Shown: piece by piece, positions 43,219 through 55,528 of the stretch
Position numbering within the stretch: position 1 is the stretch's first letter
Layout of the letters: each line of letters opens with the position of its first letter
Source: Lachnospiraceae bacterium
Lineage (GTDB): Bacteria > Bacillota > Clostridia > Lachnospirales > Lachnospiraceae
NCBI GenBank assembly: GCA_017432565.1
Contig: JAFRIW010000003.1
Span: 1 to 64,000 of the forward strand
Reading direction: 5' to 3'
Length of the DNA stretch: 64,000 nt
Made by a program: the position numbers and the translations under genes
The notes under the pieces: model-generated
What the model saw: the letters and a program-made list of their open reading frames with translations, nothing else
Told to the model about the DNA's origin: nothing
Database searches by the model: none

Positions 43219-44580
43219 TTATTGGTTCACGTTGTTGTACTTGCTGACCATATTGGCCTTCTCGGCAAGGGAACCTTCCTTATACTTCTTGCCTGCGGTT
43301 TTAGCTTTGGCTTCTTCGAAGTCTTTTTCCATCGACTCGCTGGCCTTTACGCTTCTGGCCTTCTCCGCCGTCGTGGCGCGTCTCTTCGGCTGCTGAGCCT
43401 GCGCCTGTGTGCCTTCCGCACCGACATTCTTGGTATTCATGGCCGAGTACTGCATCATCTTCTCGTAGGCAGTGGGCTTGTCGCCGCGCTTCTCGGCTTT
43501 CTTCTTCTGCTTCTCGAGATTCTTCTGGATCATCTCATCGATATCCATCTTGTCGATGTGACGATTGATGAACACCTGCTGCACGCAGCGGATGACAGAA
43601 CCGGCGACCCAGTAAAGTCCCATACCGGCGGGAAGTGTGAAGCAGAACCACGCGGACATCAGCGGCATCAGCGTGTTCATGGTCTTCATGGACTGCATCA
43701 TCGTGTCCGCCTGCTCGTTTCCGGACTTCTGCGGCGTGTCGGCTGTCGGCATCATTTTGACATTCAGCCACTGCGTCACTGCGGAGAGAACCGGGATGAT
43801 CAGGGCGGCAATCATGACCAGGAAGTTCTTATCAGCCCAGCCTTCCTTAAACATATAGGAAGGAGAATTGCCGATATTGATGCCCAGGAAATTGTTGTAG
43901 TAATTCAGCTTTGTCACAGTCGCTGTGATATCTGAGGAAACAGCGCTGAAATGCTCGGACAGCGCACTCCAGTCCGCAGAGGAGAACTTGTTCAGAACAT
44001 CAATGTACGTATTCTGTACATACTCGGTAACGCCCGAAGTGAAATTCTCATTTGTAAACTGCTTGGAGAACTGCGCGGCAGCCTGCGTTCCCTGGAGATA
44101 TTCACTGCTGCCTTTGATGGCAATCAGATTGTCGACCAGCGGGAAGAAAGCTTCCTTTACCTGGTCAACATAAGCGGGAATGTTGTAAATGACACGATAG
44201 AGAGCAAACAGGATCGGCATCTGGATAATCAGCTGTACACAGCTGCCGGTCGCGGAAGTACCATACTTCTTGTAGACAGCCTGGGTCTCCTGGTTCATCG
44301 CCATCATCGAGTCATTATCTTTTTTATCTTTATACTTTTTCTGTATTGCATTCAGTTCAGGCTGCATCTTTGTCTGCAGCTTGCTGAACTTCTGCTGCTT
44401 GACTGTCAGCGGCATCAGAGCCATGTAAATGACAATCGTGAACAGAATAATAGCGAGACCGATATTCGGCAGACCGATGACATTTAGAAATTTGAAAATA
44501 TAGTTCATCAGAAGGCCGAGGAGTCTGGCGATCGGTCCGAGTATTGCACTCGACTGTTTTGTTAAAAATTCAGGATACAA
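43219..44580 (-). CDS. yidC: Membrane protein insertase YidC (OxaA/SpoIIIJ)
   Basis: 453 residues with five membrane helices of the Oxa1 core, including VIYMALMPLTVKQQKFSKLQ, where the cytoplasmic helical hairpin begins, and PLMSAWFCFTLPAGMGLYWVAGSVI in the last pair. There is an expanded extracellular loop (about 140-230). The C-terminal tail of about 100 residues is basic and probably binds ribosomes. It inserts membrane proteins alone or with SecYEG. Position in the rpmH-rnpA-yidD-yidC-jag string confirms identity. Confidence 0.95.
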   Translation of the reverse strand: MYPEFLTKQSSAILGPIARLLGLLMNYIFKFLNVIGLPNIGLAIILFTIVIYMALMPLTVKQQKFSKLQTKMQPELNAIQKKYKDKKDNDSMMAMNQETQAVYKKYGTSATGSCVQLIIQMPILFALYRVIYNIPAYVDQVKEAFFPLVDNLIAIKGSSEYLQGTQAAAQFSKQFTNENFTSGVTEYVQNTYIDVLNKFSSADWSALSEHFSAVSSDITATVTKLNYYNNFLGINIGNSPSYMFKEGWADKNFLVMIAALIIPVLSAVTQWLNVKMMPTADTPQKSGNEQADTMMQSMKTMNTLMPLMSAWFCFTLPAGMGLYWVAGSVIRCVQQVFINRHIDKMDIDEMIQKNLEKQKKKAEKRGDKPTAYEKMMQYSAMNTKNVGAEGTQAQAQQPKRRATTAEKARSVKASESMEKDFEEAKAKTAGKKYKEGSLAEKANMVSKYNNVNQ

Positions 44581-44604
44581 TGAGAATCCTCCTTATATAC
44601 TGTG

Positions 44605-44814
44605 TTACGGCACCGGATCATAGCCCCCGTGGGAAAAAGGATTACAGCGCAGAATTCTCCACGCGGTAAGTGCTCCTCCTTTCAGGACGCCATACTTTTC
44701 AATCGCCTGTCGCCCGTACTCCGAACAGCTCGGAAAATAGGGGCATTTTGTACCTTTTAAGGGAGACAGATATTTCTGATACATACCGATCATGTGGATC
44801 GCTGTTTTTTTCAT
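44605..44814 (-). CDS. yidD: Membrane protein insertion efficiency factor YidD
   Basis: 69 residues with the family core IGMYQKYLSPLKGTKCPYFPSCSEYGRQAIEKYG (three conserved cysteines) and RILRCNPFSHGGYDPVP. It is a small amphipathic protein at the inner face of the membrane. Its start overlaps the rnpA stop by four bases. Confidence 0.94.
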   Translation of the reverse strand: MKKTAIHMIGMYQKYLSPLKGTKCPYFPSCSEYGRQAIEKYGVLKGGALTAWRILRCNPFSHGGYDPVP

Positions 44815-45164
44815 ACGGATTCCCTTAAAATTCCAGCTTTTTTCGAAAGACTCATAAACGCGCTCTCAATCTCCTGGTAGCCGGCATCTTTTGCGGCACT
44901 GCGCGCCACGACTGCCATATCCAAACCACTATTGAACATGCTTTCATGCAGTCTGTACACTTCTTTTATCCGTCTTCGGATCTTATGACGAATCACACTG
45001 TTTCCGACCTTTTTACTGACTGAAATTCCAAGACGGTTTTGCTGTTCCGAGAGACCTTCCCGCTCCGGTCCCGCACACACATAAAGAACCAGATATCGGT
45101 TTGCATAGGATTTTCCTGTCCTGTAACAACGGCGGAATTCTTCGATCTTCTTAAGTGATTCCAT
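44811..45164 (-). CDS. rnpA: Ribonuclease P protein component
   Basis: 117 residues. The basic RNR-type helix KVGNSVIRHKIRRRIKE (about 53-69) binds the P RNA; its usual Asn-Arg is His-Lys here. RLGISVSKK precedes it and the C-terminal AVVARSAAKD strand is present. It pairs with the RNase P RNA for tRNA 5' maturation. The RNA gene is not in this window. Confidence 0.94.
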   Translation of the reverse strand: MESLKKIEEFRRCYRTGKSYANRYLVLYVCAGPEREGLSEQQNRLGISVSKKVGNSVIRHKIRRRIKEVYRLHESMFNSGLDMAVVARSAAKDAGYQEIESAFMSLSKKAGILRESV

Positions 45165-45170
45165 TACATT

Positions 45171-45198
45171 AAGAAAAAAGCCACATTTCTGCGGCTTT
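45171..45198 (-). terminator. Intrinsic terminator/attenuator between rpmH and rnpA
   Basis: Read leftward, AAGCCGCA pairs with TGTGGCTT around a GAAA tetraloop and runs into TTTTCTT. It would lower rnpA expression relative to rpmH, as seen in other bacteria. Confidence 0.75.
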
Positions 45199-45205
45199 CA
45201 CTTTT

Positions 45206-45343
45206 TTACGCGGTTAATTTCTTTCTGCCTTTAGCTCTTCTTGCTGCGAGAACCTTTCTCCCGCCGGCAGAGCTCATTCTCGCACGAAAACCGTGAACCT
45301 TCGCGCGCTGGCGCTTTTTCGGCTGAAAAGTCATTTTTGCCAT
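45206..45343 (-). CDS. rpmH: 50S ribosomal protein L34
   Basis: 45 residues, with GGAGG upstream of the ATG at 45343. It reads [19 protein letters not shown], continues with the family's [20 protein letters not shown] block and ends in TA. The family usually has 44 residues and begins MKMTFQPK, so one residue has been added near the start. It is the first leftward gene from the origin. Confidence 0.96.
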   Translation of the reverse strand: MAKMTFQPKKRQRAKVHGFRARMSSAGGRKVLAARRAKGRKKLTA

Positions 45344-45868
45344 CTGTAAACACCTCCTTGTCCTTCTTTTCTGGTGTGTGCCTTTTCAATAAAAATAAAA
45401 ACTGTCGTCATTTTCATAGAACAGCTCTCATATTATACGAAATAGTAAATTTTCCGTCAAGGAGTTCATTTCCCGTTTTTCCTTTATTTTTAAGGCTTTT
45501 CACACCTGCGGAATGTGAATAAACACCTGTTCGTACAAAATATGGGAAGATAAAATTTTCTTTCCCAACATTTTGTGGCCAGAATGCCCGTGATCGACAT
45601 TTTTCCATTCATTATTTTATTCACACTCTGTGGATAAATTGTGGATAACTGTCGAATTCTGACAATTAGAAGGATTCATTTTCACAGAAAGGCCGTATTT
45701 TGCCGCTTTTTCCGGACTGTGTTTTGTGTGTTTTAAGTTATTCACATTTTCACAATCTGACGGTTTTTCGTTATGTATTTATATAAATGAGCGCTCTTTC
45801 CGGTCATTTGAACTTTTATTTTTTTTATTATAAACTACTTTCACTACGATTTTCCGGAGTACATAAAT
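45344..45868. other. Chromosomal replication origin region (oriC)
   Basis: A 525-base AT-rich gap between divergent rpmH and dnaA. Perfect DnaA boxes TGTGGATAA lie at 45629-45637 and 45640-45648. One-mismatch boxes are TGTGAATAA at 45514-45522 and, reversed, TTATTCACA at 45617-45625 and 45738-45746. A T-rich tract around 45810-45840, just before dnaA, is a good unwinding element. Both replichores carry genes pointing away from it. Confidence 0.88.
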
Positions 45869-47239
45869 ATGAGCGAAGAACTGATCAGATCCCACTGGGA
45901 AGAAATCAAACAGCATGTCCGGGAGGAGTATGGCCTCTCCGATGTTTCTTATAAGACCTGGATTGAAAACCTGCAGGTGTACCGCGTGGAGAATCATGTG
46001 GTCACCATTATGATACCTTCAGACCAGAAATATTCTCTGACATATATTGATTCAAAATACAGAAACTATTTCCGCATCACGATTACCGAGATGATGCAGG
46101 ATGATTACGACGTGGAATTTATTCTGGAAAACAATGCATCCTTCCAGGATTCTTCCGCTCCGAAAAATCGTGTTTCTTCCTATAATATTAACTATGAAAA
46201 TGCAAATCTGAATCCGAAGTATCGTTTTGATACTTTTATTGTCGGCGGCAATAACAAATTTGCACATTCCGCGGCACTGGCGGTTGCCGAGAGCCCGGGT
46301 GAGGCTTACAACCCTCTTTTTATTTACGGCGGCGCAGGTCTTGGCAAAACGCACCTGATGCATTCCATCGGTCATTTTATCCTGGAACAGAATCCGAACA
46401 CCAAGGTTTTATATGTCACCTCCGAAACTTTCACGAACGAAGTGATTGAGTCGATCCGAAGCGGAAATGCATCCTCCATGGCGCGTCTTCGCGATAAATA
46501 CCGGACTGTGGACGTCCTTCTGATCGATGATATCCAGTTTATAATAGGAAAGGATTCGACACAGGAAGAGTTTTTCCACACCTTCAACCAGCTGCACGCC
46601 GCCGGAAAACAGATTGTTCTGTCCTCCGACCGTCCGCCGAAGGAAATCGAGACGCTCGACGAGCGCTTCCGCTCACGCTTTGAGTGGGGACTGATTGCGG
46701 ATATTCAGGTGCCGGACTATGAGACCAGGATGGCGATTCTGTTAAAGAACGCATCGAACTCGGGTCATCATATCGATGATGAGATTCTGGAGTATATTGC
46801 GACAAGCATTAAATCCAATATCCGCGAACTGGAGGGAGCTTTGAACAAAATCATTGCTTACTCCCGTCTGAATAATGTGGAAATCACACTGGAGAATGCA
46901 AAGGAAGCTCTGCGGGACATGGTGTATCCCGAGGCCGGACAGACCATCACGCCGCAGTATATCGCGGAGTCTGTCTGTGAACATTTCGGTGTAAAGCTTG
47001 CGAATATCGCTTCCAAGAAGAAGAATGCGGAATGTGTTCTTCCCCGGCAGATCATCATGTATCTGTGCAGAGAGTACACGGATGCGACGCTGGATCAGAT
47101 TGCAAAGATCCTCGGCAAGAAGGATCATTCCACAGTTATCTACGGAGAAAAGAAAATCAGGGAAGATCTTCACACGAATGATGAACTTAAAAACACTATC
47201 AACATCATTCTGAAAAAAATGAATTTGTATGAAACCTGA
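45869..47239 (+). CDS. dnaA: Chromosomal replication initiator DnaA
   Basis: 456 residues. Domain I (about 1-85) is followed by a short linker, then the AAA+ domain with FIYGGAGLGKTHLMHSIG (Walker A, about 150), LLIDDIQFI (Walker B), and SSDRPPKEIETLDERFRSRFEWGL (sensor region). Domain IV ends with the box-binding KDHSTVIYGEKKI signature (about 420-432). It binds the boxes directly upstream, which also implies autoregulation. Confidence 0.97.
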   Translation: MSEELIRSHWEEIKQHVREEYGLSDVSYKTWIENLQVYRVENHVVTIMIPSDQKYSLTYIDSKYRNYFRITITEMMQDDYDVEFILENNASFQDSSAPKNRVSSYNINYENANLNPKYRFDTFIVGGNNKFAHSAALAVAESPGEAYNPLFIYGGAGLGKTHLMHSIGHFILEQNPNTKVLYVTSETFTNEVIESIRSGNASSMARLRDKYRTVDVLLIDDIQFIIGKDSTQEEFFHTFNQLHAAGKQIVLSSDRPPKEIETLDERFRSRFEWGLIADIQVPDYETRMAILLKNASNSGHHIDDEILEYIATSIKSNIRELEGALNKIIAYSRLNNVEITLENAKEALRDMVYPEAGQTITPQYIAESVCEHFGVKLANIASKKKNAECVLPRQIIMYLCREYTDATLDQIAKILGKKDHSTVIYGEKKIREDLHTNDELKNTINIILKKMNLYET

Positions 47240-47271
47240 TTCTGTTTAAAACTGAACCGATTTTAGCCCGA

Positions 47272-47323
47272 AATCAGCCCCTTTTTCCACTGTGACGTAC
47301 AGGGATATGGAAAGGGGCTGATT
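47272..47323 (+). terminator. Large hairpin between dnaA and dnaN
   Basis: AATCAGCCCC-TTTTT-CCA pairs with TGGAAAGGGGCTGATT (16 pairs with a two-base bulge) around an 18-base loop, followed by ATTGTATTAT. It is the likely dnaA terminator; the U tract is weak. It abuts the -35 of the dnaN promoter. Confidence 0.6.
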
Positions 47324-47324
47324 A

Positions 47325-47353
47325 TTGTATTATCGGGCCGTTTTTTGTATAAT
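47325..47353 (+). promoter_or_regulatory. Promoter of dnaN
   Basis: TTGTAT (47325-47330), a 17-base spacer and TATAAT (47348-47353), 128 bases before the dnaN start. It would drive dnaN-S4-recF-gyrB. Confidence 0.75.
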
Positions 47354-47480
47354 GGTAAAGGCTGTGCAGACACTTTTTCACAATCACACAGTCCCTAATA
47401 CGAAGTATTACGAAATAATCTTATCTTTACATCGCACACCCCCCTCCTGAAAGGGAATGCGTAAACAGAAAGGATCTTGT

Positions 47481-48617
47481 ATGAAACTGGTCATTAACAA
47501 AAATGAACTTGCAGCAGCGATCCAGATTGTCGTCAGAGCTGTTCCTTCCAAAACGACAATGCCGATTCTGGAGTGCATTCTGATTGACGCATCGTCAGAT
47601 CAGATCAAGCTGATTGCGAATGACATGGAGCTTGGCATTGAGACGGTCGTTGAGGGCGTCATTGAGGAGAGAGGTATTGTGGCCATCGATGCCGGTATCT
47701 TCTCCAATCTGGTCCGCAAGCTTCCAGATGCAGATGTCCGGATCAGCACAAATGTGGATCACATCAGCATCGTCTGTGAAAATGCCAGATTTAATATCGT
47801 CGGCCGCGACGGGTCAGATTTTGCCTATCTGCCTGAAATTGAGAGAAGAGAAGGCATCGTGCTTTCGCAGCTCTCTCTGCGTGACATGATCACGAAGACG
47901 ATTTTCTCCATTTCTCAGAATGAGAGCAATAAGATGATGACGGGCGAGCTGCTCGAGATTCACGGCGACACGCTCCGGGTAGTCGCGCTGGACGGGCACA
48001 GAATTTCCATCCGCAAGCTGGAGCTTCCCGAAGTGTATCCGGACAGAAAGGTGATTATTCCCGGAAAGACGCTGAATGAAATCAATAAGATTTTGAACGG
48101 CAGCGCAGATAAACAGGTCAGTATTTTCTTTACGGATAAGCATGTCCTGTTTGAGATTGATCAGTCACTGGTTGTATCCAGACTGATTGAGGGAGATTAT
48201 TTCCGCATTGATCAGATGCTTTCCACCGACTATGAGACCCGGATCCGGATCAATCGTCAGGAGTTTTTGAATTGTATCGACCGCGCGACGCTCCTGGTGA
48301 AGGAAGATGATAAGAAGCCGATTATTCTGCTCATCAAAGACGGCAGTATGGAGCTTCGGATGAACACGACGCTGGGCAGCATGAACGAAGTGATTTCGAT
48401 CGAGAAGAGCGGATCGGACCTGAACATCGGTTTCAATCCCAAATTCCTGATCGATGCATTGCGTGCGATTTCGGATGAGGAAGTGACGATTTATCTGCTG
48501 AGCCAGAAGGCACCCTGCTTTATCCGCAACGATGTGGAGGAGAAGAGCGAAGACAGCACCGAGAAGCAGGAATACTGCTATCTGATCCTTCCCGTAAACT
48601 TTATTTCAATCGACTGA
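47481..48617 (+). CDS. dnaN: DNA polymerase III beta subunit (sliding clamp)
   Basis: 378 residues from the ATG at 47481 (MKLVINKNELAAAIQIV), with GAAAGG upstream; the longer frame from 47457 is less likely. The three-domain clamp pattern is clear: MPILECILIDAS, the central KTIFSISQNESNKMMTGELLEI, and the C-terminal domain ending YLILPVNF, part of the client-binding pocket. Typical length. Confidence 0.96.
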   Translation: MKLVINKNELAAAIQIVVRAVPSKTTMPILECILIDASSDQIKLIANDMELGIETVVEGVIEERGIVAIDAGIFSNLVRKLPDADVRISTNVDHISIVCENARFNIVGRDGSDFAYLPEIERREGIVLSQLSLRDMITKTIFSISQNESNKMMTGELLEIHGDTLRVVALDGHRISIRKLELPEVYPDRKVIIPGKTLNEINKILNGSADKQVSIFFTDKHVLFEIDQSLVVSRLIEGDYFRIDQMLSTDYETRIRINRQEFLNCIDRATLLVKEDDKKPIILLIKDGSMELRMNTTLGSMNEVISIEKSGSDLNIGFNPKFLIDALRAISDEEVTIYLLSQKAPCFIRNDVEEKSEDSTEKQEYCYLILPVNFISID

Positions 48618-48624
48618 TAAGAAA

Positions 48625-48849
48625 ATGGAAATATCAATCAGAGATGAATTTATCAAGCTTGGTCAGGCACTGAAGCTGTCCGGGATGGCACAGACCGGTT
48701 CCGAAGCCAAGATGATGATTGAAGACGGTATTGTCTTTGTCAACGGAGAAGCTGAAACAAGACGCGGCAGAAAGCTGTATGACGGGGATACTTTTGCCGT
48801 GGAGGGCGGTCAGGTCTGCACAGTCCGCTCTGCTTTGAAAAAGAATTGA
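48625..48849 (+). CDS. S4 domain RNA-binding protein (YaaA/RlbA type)
   Basis: 74 residues, nearly all one S4 fold: EFIKLGQALKLSGMAQTGSEAKMMIEDGIVFVNGEAETRRGRKLYDGD. It is found between dnaN and recF in most Firmicutes, where Bacillus YaaA is linked to ribosome function. It lies seven bases after dnaN and four before recF. Confidence 0.9.
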   Translation: MEISIRDEFIKLGQALKLSGMAQTGSEAKMMIEDGIVFVNGEAETRRGRKLYDGDTFAVEGGQVCTVRSALKKN

Positions 48850-48853
48850 TTTT

Positions 48854-52187
<3,334 letters not shown>

Positions 52188-52266
52188 TTCGGCAGATCGT
52201 TTTACGAATGGCACTGACGAATGGATAGAAATAATTCGGCAGCAGTTCTGAGGGAGTATTGAATTT

Positions 52267-54840
52267 ATGGCAGAATTAAACGATACAATTTTTGACCGGA
52301 TTCAGGAAGTGGATCTGCAGAGGACGATGGAGAGCTCCTATATTGATTACGCGATGAGCGTCATCGCGCAGCGGGCTCTTCCGGATGTGCGGGACGGCCT
52401 GAAGCCGGTTCAGCGCAGAATCCTGTACGCGATGGCAGAGCTGAACAACGGACCGGACAAGCCGCATCGTAAATGTGCGCGTATCGTCGGCGATACAATG
52501 GGTAAATATCATCCGCACGGCGACAGCTCAATCTACGGCGCGCTGGTCTATATGGCCCAGCCCTGGTCCATGCGCTATCCGCTGGTGGACGGCCACGGAA
52601 ATTTCGGCTCCGTCGACGGTGACGGCGCGGCGGCCATGCGGTACACTGAGGCGCGCCTGACGAAAATTTCCATGGAGATGCTGGCGGACATCGAGAAGGA
52701 CACGGTCCAGTTTGTCCCCAATTTTGACGAGACGGAGAAAGAGCCCTCTGTTCTTCCCAGCCGATACCCGAACCTGCTTGTCAACGGCACCACCGGCATC
52801 GCGGTCGGTATGGCGACCAACATTCCGCCGCACAATCTGCGTGAAGTAGTCGCCGCGGCGACCAAAATCATCAACAACCGGATCGAAGAGGACCGGGACA
52901 CGGATATCGAAGAAATCCTTTCGATCGTGAAGGCGCCTGATTTTCCGACCGGCGGCATCATCATGGGAACAGCCGGCGCAAACGAAGCTTACCGCACCGG
53001 GCGCGGCAAGGTCATTACCCGCGCCGTCACGGATATTGAACCGATGGCGAACGGTAAAAGCCGGATCGTCGTCACGGAGCTTCCGTATCTGGTCAACAAA
53101 GCCAACCTGATCCAGAAAATCGCAGAGCTGGTCAAAAACAAGAAGATCGAAGGCATCACCGACCTGCGCGATGAGTCTGACCGGGAGGGCATGCGCATCG
53201 TCATCGAGCTGCGGCACGACGTGAACGCCGGAATCGTGCTGAACCATCTGTTCAAGCACACGCAGCTGCAGGATACCTTCGGCATTATCATGCTGGCGCT
53301 GGTCAACAACGAGCCGAAGGTGATGAATCTGCGGGATATGCTGGTCTACTACATCAAGCACCAGGAGGATGTGGTGACCCGGCGGACCAAATATGACCTG
53401 AACAAAGCACAGGAGCGCGATCATATTCTGCAGGGTCTGCTGATCGCACTGGACGATATCGACGAAGTGGTTTCCATTATCCGCCACAGCCCGAATCCCG
53501 CAGAAGCAAAACTTCGCCTGATTGAGCGGTTCGGACTGGATGATGTGCAGGCACAGGCGATCATCGACATGCGTCTGCGCGCCCTGACCGGTCTGGAGCG
53601 CGAGAAGATCGAGCGTGAGCACCAGGAACTGCTGAAGACAATCGCGTATCTTCAGAGCATACTGGCCGATGAAAAGCTGCTGCTGGGCGTGATCCGGGAT
53701 GAAATGAATGTAATCGCGGAGAAATACGGCGACGAGCGGCGAAGCAAAATCGAGATCGACATGTCCCAGATTGATGCGGAGGACCTGATCCCGAACGAAA
53801 ACGTCGTCATTACAAGAACGCAGCTGGGATACATCAAGCGGATGACTGTGGACAATTTCCACGCACAGCACCGCGGCGGCCGCGGCATCAAGGGCATGCA
53901 GAAAATCGAAGAAGATGCTATTCTCGATATTCTGATGACGGCAAATCATAATTACATCATGTTCTTCACCAACAAGGGGCGGGTCTACCGGCTCAAAACC
54001 TATGAGATTCCGGAGAATTCCCGCACCAGCCGCGGAACGGCGATTGTCAATCTGCTGCAGCTTCAGGAGGGGGAAAAGATCTCAGCCGTGATCCCGCTGA
54101 TGGATATGGAGGATAAGGAGAACTTCCTGATGGTAACCCGGAAGGGTATTATCAAGAAGACGCCGATTACCGCCTATGACAACATCCGCAGAAAGGGCCT
54201 GATCGCGGTCGCACTGCGGGAGGACGACGAGCTGATTGATGTCAAGACTACCAATGAGGACAATCAGATCTTCCTGGTGACCAGAAAAGGAATGGCAATC
54301 CGCTTCCGCGAGACAGATGTGCGGCTGACCGGGCGCGATTCCTACGGCGTCAAGGCGATGACCCTCAGCCCCGACGACGAAATCGTCGGCATGCAGATCG
54401 ACACGCAGGGCGATGATCTTCTCATTGCGACCGAAAACGGTATGGGCAAGCGCACGAGATTCGGAGAATTCCGTCTGCAGAACCGCGGCGGAAAGGGCCT
54501 TAAGTGCTATAAGATCACTGAGAAGACTGGTGAGCTGGTCGGTGTCAAGGCCGTGACAGATGACAGCGAACTTCTGATGATCACCACCTCCGGTGTGATT
54601 ATCCAGATCCGGATGAGCGACGTCTCGACAGTCGGCCGGATCACACAGGGCGTGAAGCTGATCAACCTCGCGCCCGGCGTCAAAGTGGTGAAGATCGCGA
54701 AAGTAAGAGAGAGCATGGAAGACGATCCTGCAGAAGAATTATCCGAAGAGGATACAGAGCAGGAAGATCAGCCGGAGCAGACGGAAGAAACTTCGGAAGA
54801 AGCGCAGAACACGGATCAGACAGCTGAAGAACAGCCGTAA
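52267..54840 (+). CDS. gyrA: DNA gyrase subunit A
   Basis: 857 residues. The breakage-reunion domain has the catalytic Tyr126 in [10 protein letters not shown]. The quinolone region reads [13 protein letters not shown] (about 82-94), with Ser87 and Gly91 at the positions of E. coli Ser83 and Asp87. The C-terminal beta-pinwheel has the GyrA-box QNRGGKGLK-type sequence (about 738-746), and a Glu/Gln-rich acidic tail of about 45 residues ends it. It forms A2B2 gyrase with GyrB encoded 79 bases upstream. Confidence 0.96.
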   Translation: MAELNDTIFDRIQEVDLQRTMESSYIDYAMSVIAQRALPDVRDGLKPVQRRILYAMAELNNGPDKPHRKCARIVGDTMGKYHPHGDSSIYGALVYMAQPWSMRYPLVDGHGNFGSVDGDGAAAMRYTEARLTKISMEMLADIEKDTVQFVPNFDETEKEPSVLPSRYPNLLVNGTTGIAVGMATNIPPHNLREVVAAATKIINNRIEEDRDTDIEEILSIVKAPDFPTGGIIMGTAGANEAYRTGRGKVITRAVTDIEPMANGKSRIVVTELPYLVNKANLIQKIAELVKNKKIEGITDLRDESDREGMRIVIELRHDVNAGIVLNHLFKHTQLQDTFGIIMLALVNNEPKVMNLRDMLVYYIKHQEDVVTRRTKYDLNKAQERDHILQGLLIALDDIDEVVSIIRHSPNPAEAKLRLIERFGLDDVQAQAIIDMRLRALTGLEREKIEREHQELLKTIAYLQSILADEKLLLGVIRDEMNVIAEKYGDERRSKIEIDMSQIDAEDLIPNENVVITRTQLGYIKRMTVDNFHAQHRGGRGIKGMQKIEEDAILDILMTANHNYIMFFTNKGRVYRLKTYEIPENSRTSRGTAIVNLLQLQEGEKISAVIPLMDMEDKENFLMVTRKGIIKKTPITAYDNIRRKGLIAVALREDDELIDVKTTNEDNQIFLVTRKGMAIRFRETDVRLTGRDSYGVKAMTLSPDDEIVGMQIDTQGDDLLIATENGMGKRTRFGEFRLQNRGGKGLKCYKITEKTGELVGVKAVTDDSELLMITTSGVIIQIRMSDVSTVGRITQGVKLINLAPGVKVVKIAKVRESMEDDPAEELSEEDTEQEDQPEQTEETSEEAQNTDQTAEEQP

Positions 54841-54864
54841 GTCTGAAAAAGATCAGAGACAGAG

Positions 54865-54904
54865 ACTCCTGACCGGAAATAAAAACCGGTCAGGAGTTTT
54901 ATTT
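54865..54904 (+). terminator. Intrinsic terminator after gyrA
   Basis: ACTCCTGACCGG pairs perfectly with CCGGTCAGGAGT around a nine-base A-rich loop, followed by TTTATTTTG. It ends the dnaN-gyrA transcription block. Confidence 0.93.
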
Positions 54905-54939
54905 TGCCTTTTTTATCGGCCAAATAAAGAAAATAAAGC

Positions 54940-54992
54940 TTGTATATTCCGAAAAGTTAGCCTATAATAACTTGCGATTAGATGAAGCTAAC
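54940..54992 (+). promoter_or_regulatory. feo promoter with operator-like dyad
   Basis: TTGTAT (54940-54945), a 17-base spacer and TATAAT (54963-54968). The dyad AAGTTA-N8-TAACTT (54954-54973) covers the -10 region. GTTAGC (54956-54961) is also repeated in inverted form as GCTAAC (54987-54992). The half-sites resemble DtxR/IdeR/MntR-type operators, which fits iron repression of ferrous uptake. No regulator gene is adjacent. Confidence 0.7.
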
Positions 54993-55024
54993 CTCAAACA
55001 GGAAACAGCTTCGGGAGGAAAAAC

Positions 55025-55237
55025 ATGCCGGTTACAATGATCAATGCCGGGAAGTCAGTGATTATTCAGCGTATTGCAGGAACCGACGATGTCCGCCAGC
55101 ATCTTGCTGAACTCGGCTTTGTCGTCGGAGAAAAAATCACTGTCGTCAGCAATAATCACGGAAATGTGATTCTTCAGGTCAAGGACGCGCGGATCGCACT
55201 GGATGCGAAAATGGCAAACCGCGTTATTGTTGCATAA
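55025..55237 (+). CDS. feoA: FeoA family protein (first copy)
   Basis: 70 residues with GGGAGG upstream. It has the SH3-like FeoA fold pattern: QRIAGTDDVRQHLAELGFVVGEKITVVSNNHGNVILQVKDARIALDAKMANRVIV. FeoA is a small cytoplasmic partner of the FeoB iron channel. It is the first gene of the operon; a second, divergent FeoA follows 40 bases on. Confidence 0.9.
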   Translation: MPVTMINAGKSVIIQRIAGTDDVRQHLAELGFVVGEKITVVSNNHGNVILQVKDARIALDAKMANRVIVA

Positions 55238-55277
55238 ACAATGTCCGATGAAGAGGGAGAAAGGAGACTGTCAGAGA

Positions 55278-55499
55278 ATGAAAACTTTAAAGGATGTCAG
55301 GGTTGGTGAGACCTGCGTGGTGAAGCGTCTGCACGGGGACGGCCCCGTCAAGCGCCGGATCATGGACATGGGCATCACAAAGGGAGTGGAAATTCAGGTT
55401 CGCAAGGTTGCACCGCTGGGTGATCCGATGGAGCTGAACATCCGCGGCTACGAGCTTTCCGTCCGCAAAGGCGATGCGGAAATGATCGAAGTGGAATAA
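55278..55499 (+). CDS. feoA: FeoA family protein (second copy)
   Basis: 73 residues from the ATG at 55278. The core KRRIMDMGITKGVEIQVRKVAPLGDPMELNIRGYELSVRKGDAEMIEV is classical FeoA, more so than the first copy. It ends 29 bases before feoB. Duplicate feoA genes are common in Clostridia feo operons. Confidence 0.92.
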   Translation: MKTLKDVRVGETCVVKRLHGDGPVKRRIMDMGITKGVEIQVRKVAPLGDPMELNIRGYELSVRKGDAEMIEVE

Positions 55500-55528
55500 G
55501 CATCTTTTTTTTGAGAGAGGAGTTAGTT

